DNA of 64,000 bases, from contig NZ_JOCB01000004.1 of assembly GCF_000718775.1 (NCBI RefSeq), positions 69,304 to 133,303 on the forward strand, in the 5' to 3' direction. The position numbers were made by a program, and so were the translations under genes. Shown here in pieces: positions 47,838-60,354 of the stretch. The stretch's first letter is position 1. The number at the start of each line of letters is the position of its first letter. The stretch comes from Streptomyces sp. NRRL S-31. GTDB taxonomy: Bacteria; Actinomycetota; Actinomycetes; Streptomycetales; Streptomycetaceae. The notes beneath the pieces are model-generated. The model did not search any database and was not told the origin of the DNA. It saw only the letters and a program-made list of their open reading frames with translations.

Positions 47838-48911
47838 ATGTACGACGAAGCTGGTCACCGGCCCGGCCGCGCGACGCGCCGGGCCGTGCTCGGGACGATC
47901 GCGTCAGTGGCCGCCGCCGGGATCGCCGGCGGGTGTGCCTGGGACCGCCTCGGGCGCGGTGGCGGCGACGACCGCGCCGGTGCGGGCGCCGGCCCGGTGA
48001 GCCGGGCCGGCGGGAGCGGCCATACCTTCGAGCGGCTGTCCGCACCCGACCGCACCCTGGTCCGCGCCGCCGACGGCGGCACCCTCGCCACCTTCACCGA
48101 CGGCGCCCGCACCGCCGTACTCACCGGTCCCACCCGCACCTTCAGCGAGCCGAGGACCACCACCGCCACGGTGACCACGGACGTCTGGGTCCGGGTGCTG
48201 CCGCACGAGTGGCAACGGGGCATGGAGAGGACGGCCTGGTTCAAGGGCTGGTTCACCAGGACGCTGGGCGACACCAGCCCGGACGTGTTCGCGGTGGCGT
48301 TCGAGTACAGCAGCGCCGGGGCGCCCGACAAGCACGACGCCGCCGGTGTGCGCTACGCGGGCACCGCGCACTACGGCCCACGCGACCGCGGCGTCAGCGA
48401 CCCCCTGGACTTCGGCTACCACAGCGAACGGTCCGACTTCTACGACTACCTGGGCATCCCCTGGACCTTCCCGGACGGCACGCGGGCGCTGCCGGAGAAG
48501 GCCCGCTACGGCGACGTCGACTGCTCCGGCTTCCAACGGCTGGTGTGGGGCTACCGCATGGGCATCCCCCTGCGCGGCACCAATACCGAGGGCGCCGGCC
48601 TGCCGCGTCGCGCCTTCGCCATCGCCGCCCACGGCCCCGGCCGCCTGCTGATCCCCGTCACCGGCGAGGCGCCCACCGACCTGAGCATCCTGCAACCCGG
48701 CGACCTCGTCTTCTTCAGCATCATCAAGGAACGGCCGAAGCTGATCGACCACTGCGGCATGTACCTGGGCCTCGACGACCGGGGCCGCCCCCGCTTCTAC
48801 TCCAGCCGCTCCGCCGCCAACGGCCCGACCATGGGCGACCTGTCGGGCCACTCGCTGCTGGACGGCACCGACTTCTACGCCCGCGGCTTCCGGGCCGCCC
48901 GCCGTCTGTGA
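47838..48911 (+). CDS. Tat-exported NlpC/P60 lipoprotein
   Basis: 357 residues. The N-terminus ATRRAVLGTIAS is a twin-arginine signal, and AGIAGGC (Cys33) is a likely lipobox. A ~180-residue unassigned domain (VWVRVLPHEWQRGMERTAWFK, PDVFAVAFEYSS) precedes the NlpC/P60 domain. Catalytic Cys229 lies in YGDVDCSGFQRL and His305 in LIDHCGMYLG. NlpC/P60 enzymes cut gamma-D-glutamyl bonds in peptidoglycan or, like PgdS, poly-gamma-glutamate. Placement next to CapBC makes the polymer a likely substrate. Its last codons are tandemly duplicated (see repeat). Confidence 0.85.
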   Translation: MYDEAGHRPGRATRRAVLGTIASVAAAGIAGGCAWDRLGRGGGDDRAGAGAGPVSRAGGSGHTFERLSAPDRTLVRAADGGTLATFTDGARTAVLTGPTRTFSEPRTTTATVTTDVWVRVLPHEWQRGMERTAWFKGWFTRTLGDTSPDVFAVAFEYSSAGAPDKHDAAGVRYAGTAHYGPRDRGVSDPLDFGYHSERSDFYDYLGIPWTFPDGTRALPEKARYGDVDCSGFQRLVWGYRMGIPLRGTNTEGAGLPRRAFAIAAHGPGRLLIPVTGEAPTDLSILQPGDLVFFSIIKERPKLIDHCGMYLGLDDRGRPRFYSSRSAANGPTMGDLSGHSLLDGTDFYARGFRAARRL

Positions 48912-48954
48912 CCCGCCGCTCCTCCGCCCGCCGTCTGTGACCAGCCGCTCCACC
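48897..48954 (+). repeat. 29-bp tandem duplication at the NlpC/P60-glycosyltransferase junction
   Basis: Copies 48897-48925 and 48926-48954 match at 27 of 29 bases. Each contains CTGTGACC: in copy 1 the TGA is the stop of the lipoprotein, in copy 2 the GTG is the start of the next gene. An ancestral GTGA stop/start overlap appears to have been duplicated, separating the two genes by 25 bp. Confidence 0.85.
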
Positions 48955-50898
48955 GCCGATCCGAGGACCACCGCCATCGCCACGATCCCGGCCGCCCGGC
49001 CCACCGGCCTGAACCGTCTCCACACCGCGGCGACCCGTCGCTTCCGCTGGCCGGCGACCGCCCCCCACTGGGAGCAACCGGCACTCTTCGCGGTGCTCGT
49101 CCTCGCCGCGGTGCTGTACGGATGGGGCATCGGACACGCCGCGATCCACCCGTTCTACAGCGCGGCGGCCCGGTCGATGGCCACCAACTGGCACGCCTTC
49201 CTCTTCGGCAGCCTCGACCCCAGCGGTTCGATCACCGTCGACAAGCTGCCCGGCGCCCTGTGGCCCGAGGCCGCCGCCGTCCGGTACTACGGCCCGTACA
49301 CCTGGGCGGTCGCGCTGCCGCAGGTCGTCGAGGGCGTGCTCACCGTCTGGCTGCTGCACGGGATCGTACGGTCCTGGGCCGGGCCGTTCGCCGCGCTGCT
49401 CGCCGCGCTGACGCTCACCCTCACCCCGGTCACCGTGGCCGTCAACCGGGCCACCCTCCCGGACACCGCGCTCACCCTGCTGCTGGTGCTGGCCGCCGGA
49501 GCGCTGCAGAAGGCGGTGCGCACCGGGCGGCTGCTGCCGTTGATCACCTGCGGCGTCTGGGTCGGGCTCGGTTTCCAGGCCAAGATGCTGCAAGCGTGGC
49601 TGGTGCTGCCGGCCTTCGCCCTCGTCTACCAACTCGCCGCTCCCGGGACTCCCTTGAAACGGGCCCTGCGCCTCCTGCTCGGCGGTGCGGTCGCGCTGGC
49701 CGTCTCCTGCTCCTGGACACTGCTCGTCTGGGCGACGCCCGCCGCCGACCGCCCCTATGTCGACGGCACCTCCGACAACAACCCGTTCAGCCTGGTCTTC
49801 GCCTACAACGGCCTGAGCCGCTTCGCCGGCGACTCCGGCACGCTCGGCGCCGTCCAGGGCACCGCCGCCAGCCGCACCACCACGAACACCGGCTGGGGGA
49901 TGCTGGTCAACCACACGGTCGGCCCGCAGGTCGCCTGGTTCCTGCCGCTCGCCGTGCTCGCCGCGGTGCTGGGCGTCGTATGGCGTGCCCGGCGACCGCG
50001 GACCGACCCGCTGCGCACGGGTTTCCTGCTCTGGAGCGGCTGGCTGGCCGTGCACGTCGTGGCGTTCGGCACCTCCAGCGGCAACCACGCCTACTACACC
50101 GCCGTCATCGCCCCGGCCCTCGCCGCGCTGACCGGCGGCGGGCTCGCGCTCTTCTGGTCCGAGTACGCGGCGCGCGGTCCGCGGCGCGCGGCCCTGCCGT
50201 CGGCGATCGTGCTCACGGTCGTGTGGGCGCTGGTGCTCGACCGGCCGACCCGGTTCGTCTCCTGGCTGCTGCCGCTCGCCGTGATGCTCGCCCTGTGCGG
50301 CGCGCTCGGCCTGTGGACCCGCGGGCCGCGCACGCCCCGCCGCATGGTGCACACCGCCCTGGCCGCCGGGATCGCGGCCATGCTGGTCGTACCGGCCGGC
50401 TGGGCCGTCGCCTGTCTCGACCCGTCCTACGCCGGCGCCCCCATCACGCCGATGGCGGGCCCGGTCGGCAGCGCTTACCACGACGCCGTCCACCACCGCG
50501 CCCCCGTCCGCAGGATCGGGCTCGACGAGCCCAGCACCCGCGACCGCGCCCTGCTCGACTACCTCACCGCGCACCGCCACGGCGAGAAGTACCTGCTCGC
50601 CACCCAGGCCGCCTACTCGGCGGAGCCCCTGCTGCGGGCCGGCTCCGAGCCCATACTCGTCATGGGCGGTTTCACCGGCAACACCCCCTTCCCCACCGTC
50701 CGGCAGCTCGGCACCCTCGTCACCACCCATCAGCTCCGCTTCGCCCTGCTCACCACCCGGCGCCCCACCACGCCCGCCACCACCTGGGTGAAGTCCCACT
50801 GCGCACCGGTCCGCCCCACCGCCTACGGCCGCCGCGCCGACGGCAGCTTCACCCTCTACGACTGCGGCCGGAAGACCTCGCGCGCGGTCGAGCGGTGA
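48937..50898 (+). CDS. GT39/ArnT-like membrane glycosyltransferase
   Basis: 653 residues with ten or more membrane helices and a C-terminal ~130-residue soluble domain. After a proline/arginine-rich head comes HPFYSAAARSMATNWHAFLF, then ITVDKLPGALW; the invariant DK and the aromatic pair are typical of the YkcB-like branch of the PMT_2 superfamily. RATLPDTALTLLLVLA is also characteristic. These enzymes transfer a sugar from a polyprenyl phosphate to an extracytoplasmic acceptor. Acceptor and sugar are unknown; an envelope or capsule role in this cluster is plausible. The GTG start lies inside the second copy of the 29-bp duplication. Confidence 0.82.
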   Translation: MTSRSTADPRTTAIATIPAARPTGLNRLHTAATRRFRWPATAPHWEQPALFAVLVLAAVLYGWGIGHAAIHPFYSAAARSMATNWHAFLFGSLDPSGSITVDKLPGALWPEAAAVRYYGPYTWAVALPQVVEGVLTVWLLHGIVRSWAGPFAALLAALTLTLTPVTVAVNRATLPDTALTLLLVLAAGALQKAVRTGRLLPLITCGVWVGLGFQAKMLQAWLVLPAFALVYQLAAPGTPLKRALRLLLGGAVALAVSCSWTLLVWATPAADRPYVDGTSDNNPFSLVFAYNGLSRFAGDSGTLGAVQGTAASRTTTNTGWGMLVNHTVGPQVAWFLPLAVLAAVLGVVWRARRPRTDPLRTGFLLWSGWLAVHVVAFGTSSGNHAYYTAVIAPALAALTGGGLALFWSEYAARGPRRAALPSAIVLTVVWALVLDRPTRFVSWLLPLAVMLALCGALGLWTRGPRTPRRMVHTALAAGIAAMLVVPAGWAVACLDPSYAGAPITPMAGPVGSAYHDAVHHRAPVRRIGLDEPSTRDRALLDYLTAHRHGEKYLLATQAAYSAEPLLRAGSEPILVMGGFTGNTPFPTVRQLGTLVTTHQLRFALLTTRRPTTPATTWVKSHCAPVRPTAYGRRADGSFTLYDCGRKTSRAVER

Positions 50899-51108
50899 GC
50901 GCCGAGGCGCGGTTGACCGGTCGCGCCCGGGCGAGGGGCTGACGTCCCCGCTGTCCGTCGCGCACGGCTCCGCCCCGAAAAGCCGGAACCGGTGGGTCGG
51001 GACTGTCCGGCCGGCGCCGCCGTCCCTACGGTGGGGGGAGCACCAGCTCCTCGTCCGCCGCCGCGGGCCGCGCCCCCGGGGCCGGGCCCCGGGAAGGAGA
51101 ACGGCCGT

Positions 51109-52371
51109 ATGACCGCTGCGTCCCAAGCCCCCCGCCCCGAGACCCCGGAGGCCGCCGCCGGCCCGGCCCTGCTGGAGGAGGCACGCCGGCTGGCACCCGG
51201 AGCGGTCGCCCTGCGCCGCGCCCTGCACCGCGGCCCGGAACTGGGCCTGGACCTGCCGGCCACCCAGCGCCTGGTCCTGGACGCGCTCGACGGCCTCGGC
51301 CTGGAGATCCGCACCGGCCGCGCCCTGTCCTCGGTGACCGCGGTCCTCACCGGGGCGGCCGACGGCCCGACGATCCTGCTGCGTGCCGACATGGACGCGC
51401 TGCCCGTCACCGAGGACACCGGACTGCCGTTCGCCTCGCGGACCGCCGGGCTGATGCACGCCTGCGGGCACGACGTCCACATGGCGATGCTGGTCGGTGC
51501 CGCGCGGCTGCTCGCCGCGCGGCGCGAGAGGTTTCCCGGACGCGTGGTGTTCATGTTCCAGCCCGGCGAGGAGGGCGAGCACGGAGCCCGCCACATGATC
51601 GAGGAGGGGGTGCTGGAGGCGTCCGGCGCCACCGCCGACGCCGCCTTCGCCCTGCACGTGCAGCCCAACCTGCCGGCGGGCGCGGTACGGCTGCGTCCGG
51701 GACCGCAGATGGCCGCCTCCGATCGGTTCCGGGTCCTCGTCCGGGGGCGCGGCGGGCACGCCTCGGCACCGCACACCACCTGCGACCCGGTGCCGGTGGC
51801 CTGCGAGATCGTGCTCGCCCTCCAGACGGCGGTCACCCGTGGCGTGGCCGCCGACGACAGCGCCGTGCTCAGCGTCACCCGGCTGACCGCCGGCACCGCG
51901 GCCGGGGTGATCCCGGACACCGCGGAACTGGCCGGCACCCTGCGCACCCTGTCCGAGCCGACCCGGCGGCGGCTGCACGAGACCATCGCCCGGGTCGCCG
52001 GCGGGGTGGCCGCCGCGCACGGCGCGACGGCGGAGGCCACCGTCACACCCGGCTACCCGGTCACCGTCAACGACCCCGACTTCACCGACCTCGTCCTGCG
52101 CGCCGCCGGGAACGCGCTCGGCACCGGGGCGGTGGACGTCATGCCGGCCACGCCGATGACGGCGGAGGACTTCTCCTACGTGCTGCGGGCCGTCCCCGGC
52201 GCCCTCGCCTTCCTCGGCGCCTGCCCGCCGGGCCTCGCCCCGCACGAGGCGCCGTCGCTGCACTCGTCCCGCATGGCCGTCGACGAGGAGGTGCTCGCCA
52301 CCGGCATCGCCTGCGAGGCCGCCGTGGCGCTGGCCTTCCTCGCGGGCCGGGCACCGCGGGCCGCCCGCTGA
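51109..52371 (+). CDS. M20 family metallopeptidase/amidohydrolase (M20D-like)
   Basis: 420 residues, no signal peptide. Two-metal hydrolase: RADMDALPVTEDTG, then MHACGHDVHMAMLVGA (117-124), FMFQPGEEGEHGARHM (151-156) and MTAEDFSYVLRAVPG. The lid dimerisation domain lies near residues 190-310. M20D enzymes hydrolyse acyl-amino acids, hippurate-like amides or short peptides. In this setting it might process glutamate-containing fragments, but that is inference. ATG 51109 has AGGAGA upstream; the frame is open 39 codons further up without a better start. Confidence 0.88.
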   Translation: MTAASQAPRPETPEAAAGPALLEEARRLAPGAVALRRALHRGPELGLDLPATQRLVLDALDGLGLEIRTGRALSSVTAVLTGAADGPTILLRADMDALPVTEDTGLPFASRTAGLMHACGHDVHMAMLVGAARLLAARRERFPGRVVFMFQPGEEGEHGARHMIEEGVLEASGATADAAFALHVQPNLPAGAVRLRPGPQMAASDRFRVLVRGRGGHASAPHTTCDPVPVACEIVLALQTAVTRGVAADDSAVLSVTRLTAGTAAGVIPDTAELAGTLRTLSEPTRRRLHETIARVAGGVAAAHGATAEATVTPGYPVTVNDPDFTDLVLRAAGNALGTGAVDVMPATPMTAEDFSYVLRAVPGALAFLGACPPGLAPHEAPSLHSSRMAVDEEVLATGIACEAAVALAFLAGRAPRAAR

Positions 52372-52431
52372 CCGCCCACCGTCCGTCAGGGGGTTCCGGG
52401 CGGAACACCCGTGCCGCCCGGCCCCGTTCCG

Positions 52432-52475
52432 CCCGCACGACCCGCACGACCCGCACGACCCGCACGACCCGCACC
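52432..52475. repeat. Nine-base tandem repeat CCCGCACGA
   Basis: Four perfect copies of CCCGCACGA in a row plus a partial fifth, in the gap after the M20 gene. If translated on the plus strand it would read repeated Ala-Arg-Pro, but there is no start site for that. Looks like replication slippage. Confidence 0.85.
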
Positions 52476-52529
52476 GCCCGTGCCGCCCGCACGGCCCGTG
52501 CCACCCTCGTGGCCCGCCGCCGCGCCCCC

Positions 52530-52604
52530 GGCCCCCGCCGCGCCCCCACGGGTGTTCACCGCGCCCCGGCCCCCGCCACGCCCCCACGGGCGTTCACCGC
52601 GCCG
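52530..52604. repeat. 36-bp direct repeat at 39-bp period
   Basis: GGCCCCCGCC[G/A]CGCCCCCACGGG and the following GTTCACCGCGCC stretch appear twice, 39 bp apart, with two substitutions. The period equals 13 codons, so if the downstream small gene starts further up, this would be a repeated Pro/Ala-rich head. Confidence 0.7.
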
Positions 52605-52613
52605 CCCGCTGCG

Positions 52614-53035
52614 ATGACGCCCCCGCGGGCGGTGTCCGCACAGTCCGCCGCCCACCCGCTTCCGCCCGCGCCGCCCGCGGCACCGTCGCCGGGCCCCTAC
52701 GGCTTCGGGCCGCCGCTGCCGTACGACACCCCGGGGGTCGTGCTCGCCGACGCGGACTCCGGCGTGGTCGTCAACGCGGCCGGCGTGCTGTTCCAAGTGG
52801 GCGCCGCCGCGGCCGACTTCCCGTGGCACGAGATCGCGCGCGTCGAACGCGCCCGGCGCGGCAACCGCCTGACGCTCGTCGTCGGACTGCGGGACGGCGG
52901 CGTGTACTCCTGCGAGCCGAACGCCCGCCGCGAGGCCGGCTCATCGACTGGATCGCCCAGCTCGACCCGGTCCTCACCCGGTACCTGATCCGGTGCGGAG
53001 ACGGTGGCAACCGCCCCGCCGGTCGCGCGACTTGA
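52614..53035 (+). pseudogene. Small protein gene with an apparent frameshift
   Basis: A proline-rich head leads to a conserved-looking core, PGVVLADADSGVVVNAAGVLFQV, FPWHEIARVER and LTLVVGLRDGGVYSCE. The same frame then degrades into SSTGSPSSTRSSPGT. One base further on, the alternative frame continues sensibly as LIDWIAQLDPVLTRYLIR to a stop at 53035. The break is near 52938, in GGCCGGC. Adding one base would give a ~140-residue protein of unknown function. It is either a recent mutation or a sequencing error. The start is uncertain (ATG 52614, or a GTG at 52509). Confidence 0.6.
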
Positions 53036-53124
53036 CGCCGACCAGGCTTGAACCGGCCACGTCCTGGGCACGGACCTCCTACCGGTGTGGCAGAGCCGGG
53101 CGTCGCCGTCAGGAGGAGGTCGTC

Positions 53125-53226
53125 ATGGACCGTCGGATCCGGGTACGTGTCAGCCGGCGGCCCGCCGCCCCGCGCGGGCAGGAGATCGACCGCAGGACGC
53201 CCTCGGGACGCGTGCTGCCGTACTGA
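53125..53226 (+). CDS. 33-residue basic small ORF with a very strong ribosome site
   Basis: ATG at 53125 is preceded four bases upstream by AGGAGGAGGT, almost the full anti-16S complement. The product begins MDRRIRVRVSRRPAAPRG and ends SGRVLPY: strongly basic, no hydrophobic segment. It ends 67 bp before the STAS gene and may be a real small protein or a translational leader for the STAS/MEDS pair. I recognise no family. Confidence 0.5.
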   Translation: MDRRIRVRVSRRPAAPRGQEIDRRTPSGRVLPY

Positions 53227-53293
53227 TTCGGCGGGCCGAGGGGAGCGCGGACGGATACGGGGCACACGTGTACCCGTGCGGCTGGGAGAGGGC

Positions 53294-53632
53294 GTGAGCG
53301 GATCCGGGCCGGCGCCCGCGGCGCCGCGGCTCGACGTGTACCCGCTGACCGGGCGGACCGGGTTCCGGGCCGCGGGCGAGGTGAGCCTGTCCACGCGCGA
53401 TGTCTGGGAGCGCGCGCTGGAGCGGGCCGTCCGCGGCGGCGGGGACGTGTACCACCTGGAGCTGTCCGCGGTGACCTTCGTCGACGTCGCGGGCGCCGGC
53501 GCGCTGGCGGACGCCGCCCGGAGCCTCGGCGGCCGCGGCCGGCTGGTGCTGGACCGGCCGCCGCGTTCCCTGCCGCGCGTACTGGAGCTGCTGTGGCCCG
53601 GTCTCCCGGGAATCGAGGTGTCGTCGTCATGA
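53294..53632 (+). CDS. STAS-domain protein (anti-anti-sigma type, Ser missing)
   Basis: 112 residues, one STAS domain: LTGRTGFRAAGEVSLSTRDVW, then VYHLELSAVTFVDVAGAGALADAAR. In classical SpoIIAA/RsbV proteins the motif is DSxG with a phosphorylated Ser; here it is DVAG (Val65), so this one cannot be switched by that phosphorylation. GTG at 53294 with GGGAGAG upstream. Its stop overlaps the MEDS/HATPase start (ATGA), implying they act together. Confidence 0.85.
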   Translation: MSGSGPAPAAPRLDVYPLTGRTGFRAAGEVSLSTRDVWERALERAVRGGGDVYHLELSAVTFVDVAGAGALADAARSLGGRGRLVLDRPPRSLPRVLELLWPGLPGIEVSSS

Positions 53633-54615
53633 CCAGGGTGGTCGAACCCCTGGAACCGTTCGTGCATCCCGCGCTGTTCTACGGTGACGCGCGGGAGTAC
53701 CTGGCCGGCACGGTGCCGTTCGTCCGTGCGGCGCTGGCCGCGGACGAACCGGTCGCGGTCGCCGTCCCGGGGGAGAACCTGCGGCTGATCCGGGACGAAC
53801 TGGGCGCGGACGGCGCCGCCGTGCGGTTCCTGGACATGCGGGAGGCCGGCCGCAACCCCGGCCGGATCATCCCCGGCGTGCTGCGCGCCTTCGCCGACGG
53901 GCAGCCCCCCGGCCGGCGGGTCCGGATCATCGGCGAGCCCGTCTGGGCGGGCCGCCGCCCGGCCGAGTACCCGGCCTGCGCCCAGCACGAGGCGCTGATC
54001 AACGTGGCGTTCCAGGGCCGCGAGGTCACCATCCTGTGCCCGTACGACACCGCCCGCCTGGACGAGCGGGCGCTCGCCGACGCGGCTGCCACCCACCCGC
54101 TCGTCGTCCCGGCCGGGTCCGGCACCGGGCGCACCAGCGCGGCCTACGACCCCGAGGGCGTCATCGCCCGCTACAACGTGCCGCTGCCGCCCGCCCCCGA
54201 CGCCGGTCCCCAGGCGTTCGGCGCCGCCTTCGACGCGGCCTCGCTGTCCGCCGTCCGGCACCTGGCCACCGACCACGGCGCCCGGCTGGGACTGACCGGC
54301 CTCGCCCTGGAGAACCTGGCGCTGATCACCGCGGAGCTGACCACCAACAGCGTGGTCCACGGCGGCGGGACGGGCACGCTCACGGTGTGGCCCGAGGACG
54401 GGTCCGTGCTGTGCGAGGTCCGTGACCGGGGCCGCCTCACCGACCCGCTGGCCGGCCGCCGCCCCGCCGCCCGCGACCAGCGCGGCGGACGCGGGCTGCT
54501 GCTGGTCAACCTGCTGGCGGACCTGGTGCGCACGCACACCGGGCCCGAGGGCACGACCATCCGCTGCCACCTGGGACGGCGGGACCCCGACGAGCCGGGC
54601 CGCCGCCCCGGGTGA
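53629..54615 (+). CDS. MEDS-domain anti-sigma regulatory protein with RsbW-like HATPase
   Basis: 328 residues. N-terminal MEDS sensory domain (VHPALFYGDAREYLAGTVPFV, CAQHEALINVAF) followed by a GHKL ATPase from about residue 205. The N-box is ENLALITAELTTNSVVHG, the G1 box is EVRDRG and the G2-like GGRGLLLVN. Such proteins act as anti-sigma factors/serine kinases or as ATP-dependent switches partnered with STAS proteins. Because the partner lacks the phosphorylatable Ser, control may be by binding only. The cognate sigma is not encoded here. Confidence 0.85.
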   Translation: MTRVVEPLEPFVHPALFYGDAREYLAGTVPFVRAALAADEPVAVAVPGENLRLIRDELGADGAAVRFLDMREAGRNPGRIIPGVLRAFADGQPPGRRVRIIGEPVWAGRRPAEYPACAQHEALINVAFQGREVTILCPYDTARLDERALADAAATHPLVVPAGSGTGRTSAAYDPEGVIARYNVPLPPAPDAGPQAFGAAFDAASLSAVRHLATDHGARLGLTGLALENLALITAELTTNSVVHGGGTGTLTVWPEDGSVLCEVRDRGRLTDPLAGRRPAARDQRGGRGLLLVNLLADLVRTHTGPEGTTIRCHLGRRDPDEPGRRPG

Positions 54616-54669
54616 CGGCGGTCACGGCGGGCCACGGGCACGGCGGCGGCCGGCCGGGGCCGCGCCGGG

Positions 54670-55707
54670 TCAGGCGGCCAGGGGGTTCAGGACCAGCGGT
54701 TCGATGCGGCCCTCCAGCATGGCGCCCAGGCCCTGGGCCGCGCAGATGTCCGGGCGCTCGGCGATGTGCACCGGCATCCGGGTGGCCTCCCGCAGCATCT
54801 GGTCGAACCCCGGCAGCAGCGCCGAGCCGCCGACCATCGTGATCCCGCGGTCGGCGAGGTCGGCCACCAGATCGGGCGGGCAGTCGCGCAGCACCTGCCC
54901 GATGCCGTCCAGGACGGCCGTCAGCGGCGTCTGGATCGCCTCGCGCACGGCGGCGGTGTCCACCCGCACACTGCGGGCCAGCCCCGTGACCACGTCCCGG
55001 CCGTGGATCTCCGCCGACGCCGGGCCGTGCTCGGTGATCCCGTTGCCGGACAGGGCCAGCTGGAGCGGCCGTACCGACTGGGTGGGCAGCATCAGCGCGT
55101 GCTGGTGCCGCAGGTGCTGCACGACCGCGTGGTCCACGGCCTCGCCGCCCACCGGAACGCGCGCGGCGGCGACGAAGGAGCCCAGCGAGAGCACCGCGAC
55201 CTGGGTGGCCGCCGCCCCGCACACCATGATCATGGTGGCCTCGGGCCGCTCCACCGGCAGCCCGCACCCCACCGCCGCGGCGATCAGCGTGTCCACCAGC
55301 TCCACCCGGCGCGCCCCCAGTCCGGCCAGCGTCTCGATCGTCGCCCGCCGCGCCAGCGGATCGGCGGCGTGCGGGGCGCAGGCCGCCGCCCGCAACCGTG
55401 GCTTGCGGCGCAGCATCCGGCGCGTCTTGTCGCCCAGCAGGTGCCGCAGCATGCGCTGGGCCATCTCGATGTCGACCACCGTGCCACCGGAGACGGGCCG
55501 TACGACCTTGATGTAGTCCGGGGTGCGTCCCGTCATCCGCTCCGCGAACTCGCCCACGGCGATCAGCGCGCCGGTGCGCGTGTTCACGGCCGCGGCCGAG
55601 GGCTGGTCCACCACCAGACCGACGCCCCGCACGTACACCCGGGTGCGGGCCGCGCCCAGGTCGACGGCGAAGTGGCAGCGGCGCAACTGCTCCAGGCTGA
55701 CGGTCAC
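54670..55707 (-). CDS. MreB/Mbl-like actin homologue
   Basis: 345 residues of the MreB family: phosphate 1 loop AVDLGAARTRVYVRG, IAVGEFAERMTGRTPDYIKVVRPVSGG, VDTLIAAAVGCGLPV, CGAAATQVAVLSLG (phosphate 2, where the usual DIGGGT-like acidic residue is absent) and GGSALLPGFDQML. Weaker conservation than true MreB, as in the Streptomyces Mbl type. It is thought to contribute to cell-wall integrity in aerial hyphae and spores. GTG start with GGGAGG upstream. It is not with mreCD, so it is the mbl-like and not the mreB locus. Confidence 0.82.
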   Translation of the reverse strand: MTVSLEQLRRCHFAVDLGAARTRVYVRGVGLVVDQPSAAAVNTRTGALIAVGEFAERMTGRTPDYIKVVRPVSGGTVVDIEMAQRMLRHLLGDKTRRMLRRKPRLRAAACAPHAADPLARRATIETLAGLGARRVELVDTLIAAAVGCGLPVERPEATMIMVCGAAATQVAVLSLGSFVAAARVPVGGEAVDHAVVQHLRHQHALMLPTQSVRPLQLALSGNGITEHGPASAEIHGRDVVTGLARSVRVDTAAVREAIQTPLTAVLDGIGQVLRDCPPDLVADLADRGITMVGGSALLPGFDQMLREATRMPVHIAERPDICAAQGLGAMLEGRIEPLVLNPLAA

Positions 55708-55866
55708 GGCGGATCCTCCCGAGTGCGCGGGCCTTGCGGGCCCCGCCTGTTCGGCGGGCTCACTGGCATCCTGTGCGGGGCCGGGAGCGGACGCCCGCTG
55801 TGGACGGCCGGGCGGGGTGCCGCCGAACGGGCGTATTCCCCGGGCCGTACCGGAGTGTCGGCCGCC

Positions 55867-60343
<4,477 letters not shown>

Positions 60344-60354
<11 letters not shown>

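Noticed and set aside
43677..47858. A 1,390-codon open frame on the minus strand opposite the CapBC cluster
   Set aside because: Composition is typical of an antisense frame (Gly, Arg, Gln, Val, His-rich), there is no domain, and the sense strand encodes clear CapB and CapC proteins.
52432..52475. Nine-base tandem repeat considered as CRISPR or minisatellite regulatory array
   Set aside because: Units are too short and contiguous, with no spacers, and no cas genes are near. Simple slippage is enough.
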